Below are positions 1 to 6,756 of a stretch of DNA of 15,501 bases, in pieces; positions within the stretch are counted from its first letter, which is position 1; the number at the start of each line of letters is the position of its first letter. A program made the translations under genes and the position numbers. The DNA is from Patescibacteria group bacterium (GTDB lineage: Bacteria > Patescibacteriota > Gracilibacteria > UM-FILTER-43-11). The notes under the pieces are model-generated. The model had not been told where the DNA came from. It searched no databases and worked only from the letters and a program-made list of their open reading frames with translations. The stretch is from the NCBI GenBank assembly GCA_029260955.1, contig JAJDCF010000069.1, forward strand, positions 1 through 15,501, given 5' to 3'.

Positions 1-1
1 A

Positions 2-691
2 CGAAGTACAACCGGAACCGGCAAAACAGCTACTGGTGCAGATACATCCATCACCATAGACTGTGATCAAACTGTCTGGTTCAACGCTACCCCAGATGAC
101 GATGTTGATTACTGGGAGATGCAGGTTTATGTAACAGATGAAGGAGTTACAGACAAAGATTTTGGTATTGATACTAGTAACACAGTCGTCACCGCCATGA
201 ATGCCATTGGTGTAAAAGAATCCGGTATAGCTTACGGCACAGTACCTCTTGATACAGATTCCACATTTGATGGTATGACAGACCCAGGTAGTGTAACCAA
301 TATGGAAAACAAGGGTAATGTGATCATTGATGTACTGCTTGATGGTACAGACATGGAAACAGGTACTTATGCAGGCTCCAGTTGTACCAGTGACACAGAT
401 TGTATTTCTAGCGATCAACAAAAATGGGCAGATAATAATGTTGACTTCGACTGGAGTTCAGCAGGTAACGTACTTGTAAATGCTACAAGTCCTGGTGCGC
501 AGACTTCCGGTGGCGAAGGTACTGGTTGCCTAAACCATTCCATTGCAGTGCGAGATGGCCATACAGAAACAACAACAGATAAAGATATTACCTGGGAGAT
601 ACATATCCCAGCTATACAGCAATCAGACAGTTACACTGGTACAAACTACTTTATAAGTACCACTGCCAGTTGTTCTGGAGGACCTTACTAG
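2..691 (+). CDS. Secreted Cys-containing surface protein, C-terminal part (A1), 5' truncated
   Basis: The reading frame is open from the left edge, so the gene starts upstream of the window; the in-frame ATG at 119 is internal. About 229 residues are visible and the gene ends in TAG. The fragment aligns along its whole length with the C-terminal part of the protein at 2143-3885. Shared landmarks are a WFN motif, 'NAIGV/NAVGI', 'NGTDME/DGTDME', 'SSC-SDTDCI', a QQ-W motif, and a late 'TWEIHIP/FWKLKIP' strand followed by Y-x-G. Five Cys are visible. Composition is Thr/Ser/Asp/Gly-rich with few Lys, typical of an extracellular beta-sandwich protein. There is no C-terminal hydrophobic helix or sorting signal, so it must be held by another protein or released. 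Function is unknown; a structural or adhesive surface role is inferred. Confidence 0.8.
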   Translation, partial: RSTTGTGKTATGADTSITIDCDQTVWFNATPDDDVDYWEMQVYVTDEGVTDKDFGIDTSNTVVTAMNAIGVKESGIAYGTVPLDTDSTFDGMTDPGSVTNMENKGNVIIDVLLDGTDMETGTYAGSSCTSDTDCISSDQQKWADNNVDFDWSSAGNVLVNATSPGAQTSGGEGTGCLNHSIAVRDGHTETTTDKDITWEIHIPAIQQSDSYTGTNYFISTTASCSGGPY

Positions 692-705
692 TCTCAAACA
701 AACTT

Positions 706-728
706 GGGTTCTGGCCTAGCCAGGACCC
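706..728 (+). other. RNA hairpin just upstream of the A1 terminator
   Basis: GGGTTCTGGC (706-715) pairs with GCCAGGACCC (719-728) across a 3-nt loop, giving a 10-bp stem with one G-T wobble. It lies 14 nt after the A1 stop codon and 3 nt before the terminator stem. It may stabilise the mRNA 3' end or assist termination; this role is inferred. Confidence 0.6.
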
Positions 729-731
729 CAG

Positions 732-763
732 ATCCCCCTCGATCACTTCTAGGGGGATTTTTT
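732..763 (+). terminator. Rho-independent terminator after A1
   Basis: ATCCCCCT (732-739) pairs perfectly with AGGGGGAT (751-758) across an 11-nt loop, and T758-T763 gives the U-run. It closes the transcript that carries A1 and separates it from the B1-A2-B2 unit. Confidence 0.85.
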
Positions 764-797
764 GTGCTCTAATGTCACTCATATACCCATTTAAGCA

Positions 798-826
798 TTG
801 AAATTAGCTCAATTATATGATATAAT
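798..826 (+). promoter_or_regulatory. Sigma-70-type promoter for the B1-A2-B2 operon
   Basis: The -35 element is TTGAAA at 798-803, the spacer is 17 bp, and the -10 element is a perfect TATAAT at 821-826. TG at 818-819 makes it an extended -10 (TGATATAAT). Expected transcription start is about 832-833, leaving a leader of roughly 28 nt before the ATG at 861. The -35 overlaps an in-frame TTG, which argues against a TTG start for B1. Confidence 0.85.
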
Positions 827-860
827 ATTAGGAATATTAAAAATATTAGAGCCAATAACC

Positions 861-2132
861 ATGAAATTCACTCGATTTAGTAAATTTTTAGGCGCATTTA
901 CGCTAATTGCCCTGCTTGTAAGCATATTTTCGAATACTCTAATAGCCAATGCAGCTTTTGGCACTTCACCGCCATGGGTAAGGAATGATCACATGCTTCC
1001 AGGTACGTCCTTTGAGCAAGTCATAACCATGAGTAGGAGTGGCCTTGATACGGCAATGCAGGCTAAAGTAGTGCTATATGGCGATAAGGATTTACTCAAA
1101 TGGGTTACCATAGAGAATGCAGATAATCTAATATTGGAAAAAGGAGAGAAAAGTTTGCCAATGAAGGTCACTGTGGATGTTCCCAAGCGTGCCGCGCTAA
1201 AGAAGTATTCTGGGAGCATTGATGTCACTCTTGAGTCAGTTGTAAAAGATACTTCGATGAAAGGCGGGCAAGTGGCAATTGCTCTAGGGTCAAATGTAAG
1301 TATAGATATAGTAGTAATCGGTGATAAGATTTCTGACTATAATGTCAGATCAATTAATGTTGACCCAATTGAAGAAGGGAACCCGTTCAGTTTCAAAATC
1401 AGAGCTCAAAACCTTGGTAATGTAGACGTCAGTGATATTGAAGGTCAAATTGAGATTTACAACAAAGCGGAAACCGAAATGGTAGCGTCATCCGATTTTA
1501 CACAATTACTTGATCCTATTGCACCTGATGACACAGTAATATCCAGAATGGTATTCGAGGATATAGAATTGGATCCTGGAATATATTGGGTTATCGCAAA
1601 GGCATTAAAAGACGGAGAAATCACTTATGAAACTCGTCTACACCTGGAGATTACAGAGGCAGTGGTGCCTGTTGTAACTCCTGAGGATGCAATTGGCAAG
1701 AAGCCAGCGTTACCTGGTGCTGCTGAAGAAGTAACTGATATACAGGATACTGAAGCCGATGATCTTAAATCAGCTGCCCCGGCTGCTACAGCTATTCCAG
1801 TTGCCGCTGCTGAAACTAGCAGTGTGTTTCTAATTTTTGGCCTAGCAGGACTTGGTTTGGGCTTAGTTGCTCTTATCGGGATTATTATTGTTCTAGTTAT
1901 GGTTTTAAAACGTCAACAGCAGCCTGCACCGGTACAACCTGTACAGCCTCAACCGATTCAACCACAAGCTGTACAACCTCAGCCAGCCCCACCTGTTCAG
2001 CCACAACCAGTTCAGCCTGTACAACCACAAATTATCCAACCTGTTCAGCCAGCTCCACCAGAGCAACCACAAGCTGTACAACCTCCCCCAGAGAATGGTA
2101 CTGTAGATAACGGTTTAGGCGAAAAGAAATAA
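861..2132 (+). CDS. Membrane-anchored surface protein with Pro/Gln-rich tail (B1)
   Basis: This 423-aa protein has four visible parts. Residues 1-31 are a signal peptide (MKFTRF start, hydrophobic core, cleavage near ANA-A). Residues about 33-275 form extracellular beta-rich domains opening with FGTSPPW and NDHMLPGTSFEQ. Residues 322-349 are a Gly-rich transmembrane helix, and residues 350-423 are a tail of QP/VQP repeats. KR directly after the helix predicts the tail lies in the cytoplasm. The first domain recalls the DUF916-type fold of WxL-interacting proteins (established family knowledge; assignment here is by eye). The ATG at 861 is chosen because an earlier in-frame TTG at 798 lies within the -35 box and would place an odd segment before the signal peptide. 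No Shine-Dalgarno is visible. It is followed after 10 bp by A2 and is homologous to B2 (3893-4885). It probably anchors or organises the A proteins, which is inference. Confidence 0.85.
   Translation: MKFTRFSKFLGAFTLIALLVSIFSNTLIANAAFGTSPPWVRNDHMLPGTSFEQVITMSRSGLDTAMQAKVVLYGDKDLLKWVTIENADNLILEKGEKSLPMKVTVDVPKRAALKKYSGSIDVTLESVVKDTSMKGGQVAIALGSNVSIDIVVIGDKISDYNVRSINVDPIEEGNPFSFKIRAQNLGNVDVSDIEGQIEIYNKAETEMVASSDFTQLLDPIAPDDTVISRMVFEDIELDPGIYWVIAKALKDGEITYETRLHLEITEAVVPVVTPEDAIGKKPALPGAAEEVTDIQDTEADDLKSAAPAATAIPVAAAETSSVFLIFGLAGLGLGLVALIGIIIVLVMVLKRQQQPAPVQPVQPQPIQPQAVQPQPAPPVQPQPVQPVQPQIIQPVQPAPPEQPQAVQPPPENGTVDNGLGEKK
1914..2090 (+). repeat. Pro/Gln/Val codon repeats encoding the B1 tail
   Basis: Residues 352-410 of B1 are an imperfect run of VQP, PQP and QPQ units, encoded by variants of CAACCTGTACAGCCT and CAACCACAAGCTGTA. 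It is low-complexity coding repeat, prone to length change, and absent from the paralogue B2. Confidence 0.8.
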
Positions 2133-2142
2133 TATATTTCTT

Positions 2143-3885
2143 ATGTGGGAGACAAACAATAAAAATATCTTTGCAAAGCTTTTTATTCCAGCCCTTGTTA
2201 TTGGGATTTTTGGCTTTATTGCTGTTGTTAATGTATATGCTGCTACTTCGGATTCACTAGGTTTAACAATCAACGTTGCAAGCGCTGCTCCTACTGTAGG
2301 AAGTCCGTTGGACGGTAGTTCGAGTACGGCCACTCCTACCAATGTTGGGGCTAACGTGACATTTACAACCACTGCTACTGACCCAAATAGCGACGGCTAC
2401 TGGTTAGCTATTTGTAAGACAGGTGGCACCATTACGCCAGATGGCGCAGGCGGCGCACCTACATGTACCGCTGGCGATTGGTGTATCAGTTCATCTGCGG
2501 CTGCCAGTGGCATGCCAAATACATGTGATTACACCGCCTTGCAAGGAGATTCAATGTCCAATAACTGGGAGGCCTATACTTGTGATGATGCAGGTGCTGG
2601 AAGCTCATGTTCCGCCTCTGACACCGGTGACTCTCCATTTAACGTTAATCACCCCCCTGTAATCGGAACGGTGGCTATAGGGCCCTCCTATGGCTCCACA
2701 GCAAGTGTTGATCCGGACAATGGCAGTACGGGTGAAGTCTACTTTCGAGTAGGCGTCACCGATCCCGACAGTGAGGCACCACAAGACACAATAGATATGT
2801 ATGCTTGCTCTTCTGATACAACCAGTTTCGACCCCGCTACTGGCACTTGTACAGGTGGCACACTATATTGCAGCGTTACAAGTGTTACCACGAGCACAAA
2901 TGCCGATTGCACCGATACCGATCTTGCTCCCGTTCCAACTTCTCACGGAACCAAGAATATCAAAATATATCTGAGAGACAGCAGTAGCACAAAGTTACAA
3001 GATGCTGGAACCGATAACGATCAAACTTACGACGTTACAGACACAGATCCGACTGCAGCTGGTTATAATATCGGCACAAATCCACTTATTCCTATAGCAG
3101 GAAGTTCAGTTGTGCAATCATACACCGCTACTTTAAGTGATGATAACGGCTATGCCGATATCGAATCGGCAACTGGCGCTATTTACGTAAGCCCTGCCAC
3201 CCTTACAGGTGCTGGTGTTTGTACGACAGATTCTGAAATCAATTGTTATGACACAGCTGTATGCGATCTATCCGGGGGAAGCGGCACCAATGTAACCGTT
3301 ACGTGTGGTGGGTCCGGCAACGCGCTTACAACATGGTTCAATATTTTGCCGAGCGCCGAGTGGAAAGCCCATGTAAATGCAGTTGGCGCTTCCACATATA
3401 GCCTAGAAGCAGAGGGGACTTTCACGGTCAACGCGCTTAATGCTGTTGGCATTGTTGAGGGCAGTATCCCATACAACACTTTGGCACTAGGCGCCACTTC
3501 TGCTGCGCAAAGCGCAACCATACAAAATGCAGGAAATATTACTACCGACGCACTGATTAATGGTACGGATATGGAAGTAGCCGGCTACTCAGGTTCCAGT
3601 TGTGCCAGTGATACAGATTGTATTGCGGCTGCCCAACAACACTGGGCGACCTCGGCTGGATTTACTTGGGGTACTGCTGATTTCGCCTTGCTTACAACTG
3701 CCTCTGTTGGTTCCGCTGTTAATGGATGTTCAGATAGCACCATTGCCGTAACCACAGATCACACCACTTACAACACTTCCCAGATTTTCTGGAAGCTCAA
3801 GATTCCGGATACTCAGGCATCAGGTAACTACAGCGGTATAAACACTTTCTCCGGTACACCTAACGATTGTACAGGCGGACAGTAA
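2143..3885 (+). CDS. Secreted Cys-rich multidomain surface protein (A2)
   Basis: This 580-aa protein has a signal peptide (residues about 9-33, hydrophobic core, cleavage near VYA-A). Beta-rich domains follow, of a kind common in uncultivated bacteria. Domain 1 (about 45-168) has 'TDPNSDGYWLAIC', 'GDWCISSSAAASG' and a closing 'SPFNVNHPPVIG'. Domain 2 (about 169-305) follows a similar plan with 'DPDSEAPQD', 'MYAC' and a C-rich middle. A third beta region leads into a C-terminal domain homologous to A1. It has 18 Cys, an even number that suits disulfides outside the cell. No C-terminal membrane helix or sorting motif is present. It starts 10 bp after B1 and ends 7 bp before B2, so the three are very likely co-transcribed. 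No Shine-Dalgarno is visible; the ATG is placed by the signal peptide. The ligand is unknown. Confidence 0.85.
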   Translation: MWETNNKNIFAKLFIPALVIGIFGFIAVVNVYAATSDSLGLTINVASAAPTVGSPLDGSSSTATPTNVGANVTFTTTATDPNSDGYWLAICKTGGTITPDGAGGAPTCTAGDWCISSSAAASGMPNTCDYTALQGDSMSNNWEAYTCDDAGAGSSCSASDTGDSPFNVNHPPVIGTVAIGPSYGSTASVDPDNGSTGEVYFRVGVTDPDSEAPQDTIDMYACSSDTTSFDPATGTCTGGTLYCSVTSVTTSTNADCTDTDLAPVPTSHGTKNIKIYLRDSSSTKLQDAGTDNDQTYDVTDTDPTAAGYNIGTNPLIPIAGSSVVQSYTATLSDDNGYADIESATGAIYVSPATLTGAGVCTTDSEINCYDTAVCDLSGGSGTNVTVTCGGSGNALTTWFNILPSAEWKAHVNAVGASTYSLEAEGTFTVNALNAVGIVEGSIPYNTLALGATSAAQSATIQNAGNITTDALINGTDMEVAGYSGSSCASDTDCIAAAQQHWATSAGFTWGTADFALLTTASVGSAVNGCSDSTIAVTTDHTTYNTSQIFWKLKIPDTQASGNYSGINTFSGTPNDCTGGQ

Positions 3886-3892
3886 TCAATTT

Positions 3893-4885
3893 ATGATAAA
3901 AATGCGCAAATTTCTTAATTCACTGGCCACTCTCACGCTCATAGCTTTGACTGTGAGTATATGCGCGAATGTCTCCAGTTCGTATGCAGCATTTGGTGTC
4001 TCTCCACCATGGGTGAATAATGACCATATGCTTCCGGGCACTACTTTTGAGCAAGTTGTATATTTAAGTCGGAGTGATACAGAGAAAGCAATGAATGCCG
4101 AAGTCAAAGTCACTGGTGACGAAGAGTTGGTAAAGTGGATCGAAATACTTGATAAAGAGAGTCTGATCATAGAAAAAGGGCAAAATCTTTTGCCAATGAC
4201 GGTTGTAGTTAGTGTTCCTGAAAATGCTGCAGCCAAAAATTACCTTGGTGGTATTTTTGTAACACTTACACCAGTAGTGGCCGACACTTTATTGGGTGAC
4301 GGAGAGGTCGGGATAGCGCTAGGCTCTCGTGTTTCTGTAAACATATTGGTTACGGGCGACCAAATAACGGATTACGAAATTGAATCAGTAGTTGCAGAGC
4401 CGCAGAAGCAAGACACCCCACTTTCCATCGATTTAGAGGTCGAAAATAAAGGTAATACAAATATTGCTGATCTAAAAGGTCAAATCGATATTTATGACAG
4501 CACCAATACTGAACTCATAAAGACTCTAACTTTTGTACCACTTGATGAATCAATAGCATCATATGAAACCAAAAAGGTAGAAATGATTTTTCAGGATTTT
4601 AGCCCAGGTCCTGGTGAATATTGGGTAGCTGTGAAAGCCTTTAAAAACGAGGAAGTTATTTATGAAGATCGTTTTCTAAAAAGAGTGCAGGCTGAGGCAA
4701 AGCCAGAAGCCATAGCTGAATCAACAACTATATCAGAGGTTTCTGTTACTAAAGCGAACAACATCTATCTAATTTTAGGTCTGGCTGGATTTGGCTTGGC
4801 TTTAATTGCTTTTATTGGGACTATTGTAGCCCTTATTATTAATAAGAGGGCAAAGAGAAACTTGCAAAAGAATACGCAGGCATAA
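3893..4885 (+). CDS. Membrane-anchored surface protein with short tail (B2)
   Basis: This 330-aa protein is a paralogue of B1. It has a signal peptide (cleavage near SYA-A, residue 32) and the same opening, FGVSPPW, NDHMLPGTTFEQ. A beta-rich ectodomain follows with matching landmarks ('EKGQ-LLPM', 'GIALGS', 'DYEIES', 'GQIDIYD', 'PGEYWVAVKA'). A Gly-rich transmembrane helix at about 291-317 precedes a 13-residue basic tail. The tail lacks the Pro/Gln repeats of B1. The start could also be the ATG at 3902 (MRKFLNS), which gives 327 residues and resembles B1's N-terminus; the sequence does not decide, and neither has a Shine-Dalgarno. The gap to A2 is 7 or 16 bp. It probably pairs with A2 at the cell surface, inferred from operon order. 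Confidence 0.83.
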   Translation: MIKMRKFLNSLATLTLIALTVSICANVSSSYAAFGVSPPWVNNDHMLPGTTFEQVVYLSRSDTEKAMNAEVKVTGDEELVKWIEILDKESLIIEKGQNLLPMTVVVSVPENAAAKNYLGGIFVTLTPVVADTLLGDGEVGIALGSRVSVNILVTGDQITDYEIESVVAEPQKQDTPLSIDLEVENKGNTNIADLKGQIDIYDSTNTELIKTLTFVPLDESIASYETKKVEMIFQDFSPGPGEYWVAVKAFKNEEVIYEDRFLKRVQAEAKPEAIAESTTISEVSVTKANNIYLILGLAGFGLALIAFIGTIVALIINKRAKRNLQKNTQA

Positions 4886-4948
4886 AGCAAATGGTTTTGC
4901 ATTTATTACTTTGCATCAATAGCTTTGCATCAATAGCTTTGCTTTTTT
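4884..4948 (+). terminator. Probable terminator after B2
   Basis: AAAGCAAA (4884-4891) can pair with TTTGCTTT (4938-4945), and six T follow the final CTTTGC (4943-4948). The loop is long (46 nt) and includes a 14-bp tandem repeat. A smaller hairpin GCAAA-TGGT-TTTGC sits at 4887-4900. The U-run and position support termination, but the stem is AT-rich. Confidence 0.5.
4909..4942 (+). repeat. 14-bp tandem repeat, 2.4 copies
   Basis: CTTTGCATCAATAG occurs exactly at 4909-4922 and 4923-4936, followed by a partial CTTTGC at 4937-4942. It lies in the 3' region of B2 and looks like recent slippage duplication. Confidence 0.9.
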
Positions 4949-4977
4949 GAGCTGGGGCATGGTACGCTCTTCTGCCT

Positions 4978-5018
4978 CACCCGTGGATTCCCCGTAACAT
5001 CCCCGTAGAATCCCCGTA
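4978..5018 (+). repeat. Four 11-bp-phased repeats, probable operator of the RHH gene
   Basis: TCCCCGTA occurs exactly at 4989, 5000 and 5011, with a degenerate copy (CACCCGTG) at 4978, so the period is 11 bp throughout. That places every copy on about the same face of the helix. The array ends 22 bp before the start of a ribbon-helix-helix gene, the usual place for its autoregulatory sites. A weak promoter could lie within it (GTAACA at 4994-4999, 17-bp spacer, TATAGA at 5017-5022), in which case binding would block transcription. The binding assignment is inference. Confidence 0.7.
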
Positions 5019-5040
5019 TAGACTAAAAGAGATATGTAGT

Positions 5041-5334
5041 ATGCAGAAGATTAAGATGACACTTGAAATTTCAAAGGCTTTAGCTGACCGAATTGATACA
5101 GCTGCCATAGAAGATGGCTTTAACAGTCGCTCTGAGTTTTTACGATTTCTGATTGTAACTTACCTAAAAAAAGAACATCCAAATCAGCCTAGGCGCGAAA
5201 TTGAGGAGTGCAAATCAGAAGTGAAAGAGGAGGAAGAAGACGTATTTGCGAACGTCGATCTAGAACATGGAATACCGCTACATGTTATTGAGAAGATAAA
5301 GGAGATAGCAGCAAAAAAGTCAGCAGACTTATAA
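5041..5334 (+). CDS. Ribbon-helix-helix (CopG/Arc-type) DNA-binding protein
   Basis: This 97-aa protein opens with a short beta-strand (KIKMTLEIS, residues 3-11). Two helices follow (about 12-24 and 30-45), with the turn G-F-N-S-R-S-E-F typical of the RHH fold. RHH proteins bind DNA as dimers through the paired strands (family knowledge). The C-terminal half is charged: a Glu-rich stretch (about 53-67), then a helix rich in Lys, Ile and Glu. The C-terminal half could hold a partner-binding region as in ParD/CopG antitoxins, but no toxin gene is adjacent. The phased array at 4978-5018 suggests autoregulation. A weak AAAGAG lies about 8-10 nt before the ATG. Its last 6 bp overlap the 3' end of the convergent beta-CASP gene. 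Confidence 0.8.
   Translation: MQKIKMTLEISKALADRIDTAAIEDGFNSRSEFLRFLIVTYLKKEHPNQPRREIEECKSEVKEEEEDVFANVDLEHGIPLHVIEKIKEIAAKKSADL
5313..5330 (-). terminator. Possible minus-strand terminator after the beta-CASP gene
   Basis: On the minus strand AAGTC (5330-5326), loop TGCT, GACTT (5321-5317) is followed by TTTT (5316-5313). The hairpin starts within the stop codon of the beta-CASP gene and lies inside the 3' end of the opposing RHH gene. The stem is only 5 bp. Confidence 0.35.
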
Positions 5335-6747
5335 ATTAATTGTAACTTCTGGCTCCATAATAATTGGCTCAGCCTTGCTGTAGGTCTTGATTCTTTCGGC
5401 AAATGCCTCCGATTGAGTGGGTTCACCATGTACTAACATGATCTTTTTAAGCCCTTTAATGCTGCCTACAAATTCATCCAGATCATCTTTATCAGCATGC
5501 GCACTAAAAGATTCCAGAATGATCACTTCCGCGTTAACTTTGTACATTTGATCATAAATCTTGATGAATTCATCGCCGTCAACAATACGTCTTCCCAGTG
5601 TATTTTCAGCCATGTAGCCCACTACGGCAATGGTATTCTTCGGGTCTTCAATATTGTTTTTTAGATGATGACGAATACGCCCCGCTTCACACATGCCCGA
5701 TGAAGAAATGATGATGCAAGGCCCGATAAAAAAGTTCAACTGCTTTGACTCCTCCACATTATTCGTATGCTTCAGCTGACTTGGGTCAAACGGATTGTGA
5801 CCCAGTCTAAAGTTTTCACGAACATTTTCATCATATAGTTCAATATGCTGCTTAAACAAATCGGTAATATTCGTAGCCAGCGGGCTATCTACAAAAATCG
5901 GAAGGTTCTTTGGAATCTTACCCTGATCAATCAAAATATGAATCGAATAAATAAGTTCCTGAGTTCTTTCAAAGGCAAATGAAGGAATGATAACTTTTCC
6001 ACCACGTTTAACAGTGCGATTGATAACACGCCCAAGCTCCGGAATACCCTCTTCAATGGGAGCGTGATTGCGGTTTCCATAGGTGCTTTCACAAATCAAA
6101 TAATCAGCCTCGTCAAAGTTATGCGGGTCATTAATAATCGGCAGTCTGTCACGACCCATATCACCAGTATAAATTAGGCGCTTTTGCTTATTATCTTCTT
6201 GGTCAAAAATATCCAACTGAATCATGCTAGAGCCAAGTACATGACCGGCTTCAACGAAGGTAATTTCAATTCCCTCAAACAGTTTATAAGCTTTATCATA
6301 GGGAACGTCCTTAAAGAATTCTAGTGAACGCTCCGCATCCGCCGTATCGTAAATAGGTTCCATTTCCAAGCTTGCCACATTCCCAGATTGACCCTTTTGT
6401 TTCGTTTTTCTGCGAGCGAAATATTTTGCATCCTGCTCCTGAATATAGGCACTATCAAGCAGCATAAGGCGACACAGATTCCTTGTTGCCTCCGTAGAGT
6501 AAATGACACCCTTGAATCCTTTTTTAACCAAATAGGGCACCCTTCCTGTGTGATCAATATGTGCATGCGAAAGCAGCACGGCATCAATCGATGCTGGGTC
6601 ATACAAAAAATCCTGATTCTTTTCAAAGGCAATCTTACGATGCCCCTGAAACAGACCGCAGTCCAAAAGGATCTTTTTTCCGTTTACCTCAAGCAAATGC
6701 TGAGAGCCGGTCACTTCAAGTGCGGCTCCGTAACTCGTAATCTTCAT
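5329..6747 (-). CDS. Beta-CASP metallo-beta-lactamase-fold hydrolase (RNA nuclease type)
   Basis: This 472-aa protein carries the metallo-beta-lactamase motifs HAHIDH (61-66, zinc site), AGHVLGSS (H169) and TGDMGR (D196). The beta-CASP motifs follow: ESTYGNR, PSFAFERTQELIY, SSSGMCEAGRIRHHL, SAHADKDDL (H417) and LVHGEP (H440). This is the CPSF73/Ysh1-like architecture, whose members act as RNA endo- or exonucleases (family knowledge); no KH domain is present. All metal ligands appear intact, so it should be active, probably in RNA processing or decay in the cytoplasm. It starts 9 bp after the gap stop codon with no Shine-Dalgarno, suggesting co-transcription with gap and prs. Its stop codon overlaps the end of the convergent RHH gene. 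Confidence 0.9.
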   Translation of the reverse strand: MKITSYGAALEVTGSQHLLEVNGKKILLDCGLFQGHRKIAFEKNQDFLYDPASIDAVLLSHAHIDHTGRVPYLVKKGFKGVIYSTEATRNLCRLMLLDSAYIQEQDAKYFARRKTKQKGQSGNVASLEMEPIYDTADAERSLEFFKDVPYDKAYKLFEGIEITFVEAGHVLGSSMIQLDIFDQEDNKQKRLIYTGDMGRDRLPIINDPHNFDEADYLICESTYGNRNHAPIEEGIPELGRVINRTVKRGGKVIIPSFAFERTQELIYSIHILIDQGKIPKNLPIFVDSPLATNITDLFKQHIELYDENVRENFRLGHNPFDPSQLKHTNNVEESKQLNFFIGPCIIISSSGMCEAGRIRHHLKNNIEDPKNTIAVVGYMAENTLGRRIVDGDEFIKIYDQMYKVNAEVIILESFSAHADKDDLDEFVGSIKGLKKIMLVHGEPTQSEAFAERIKTYSKAEPIIMEPEVTINL

Positions 6748-6756
6748 ATTTGTTGT

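Noticed and set aside
119..691. A1 as a complete 190-aa gene starting at 119
   Set aside because: The frame is open to the left edge, the upstream residues align with A2, and there is no signal peptide at 119.
798..860. TTG-initiated N-terminal extension of B1
   Set aside because: The TTG is part of the -35 box, the segment would precede a clear signal peptide, and transcription probably starts after it.
4978..5018. TCCCCGTA iterons as a replication origin
   Set aside because: There is no initiator gene, no DnaA boxes and no clear AT-rich unwinding region; the adjacent RHH gene explains them better.
5041..5334. RHH protein as the antitoxin of a toxin-antitoxin pair
   Set aside because: No toxin-like gene lies upstream or downstream; the neighbour is a convergent beta-CASP hydrolase.
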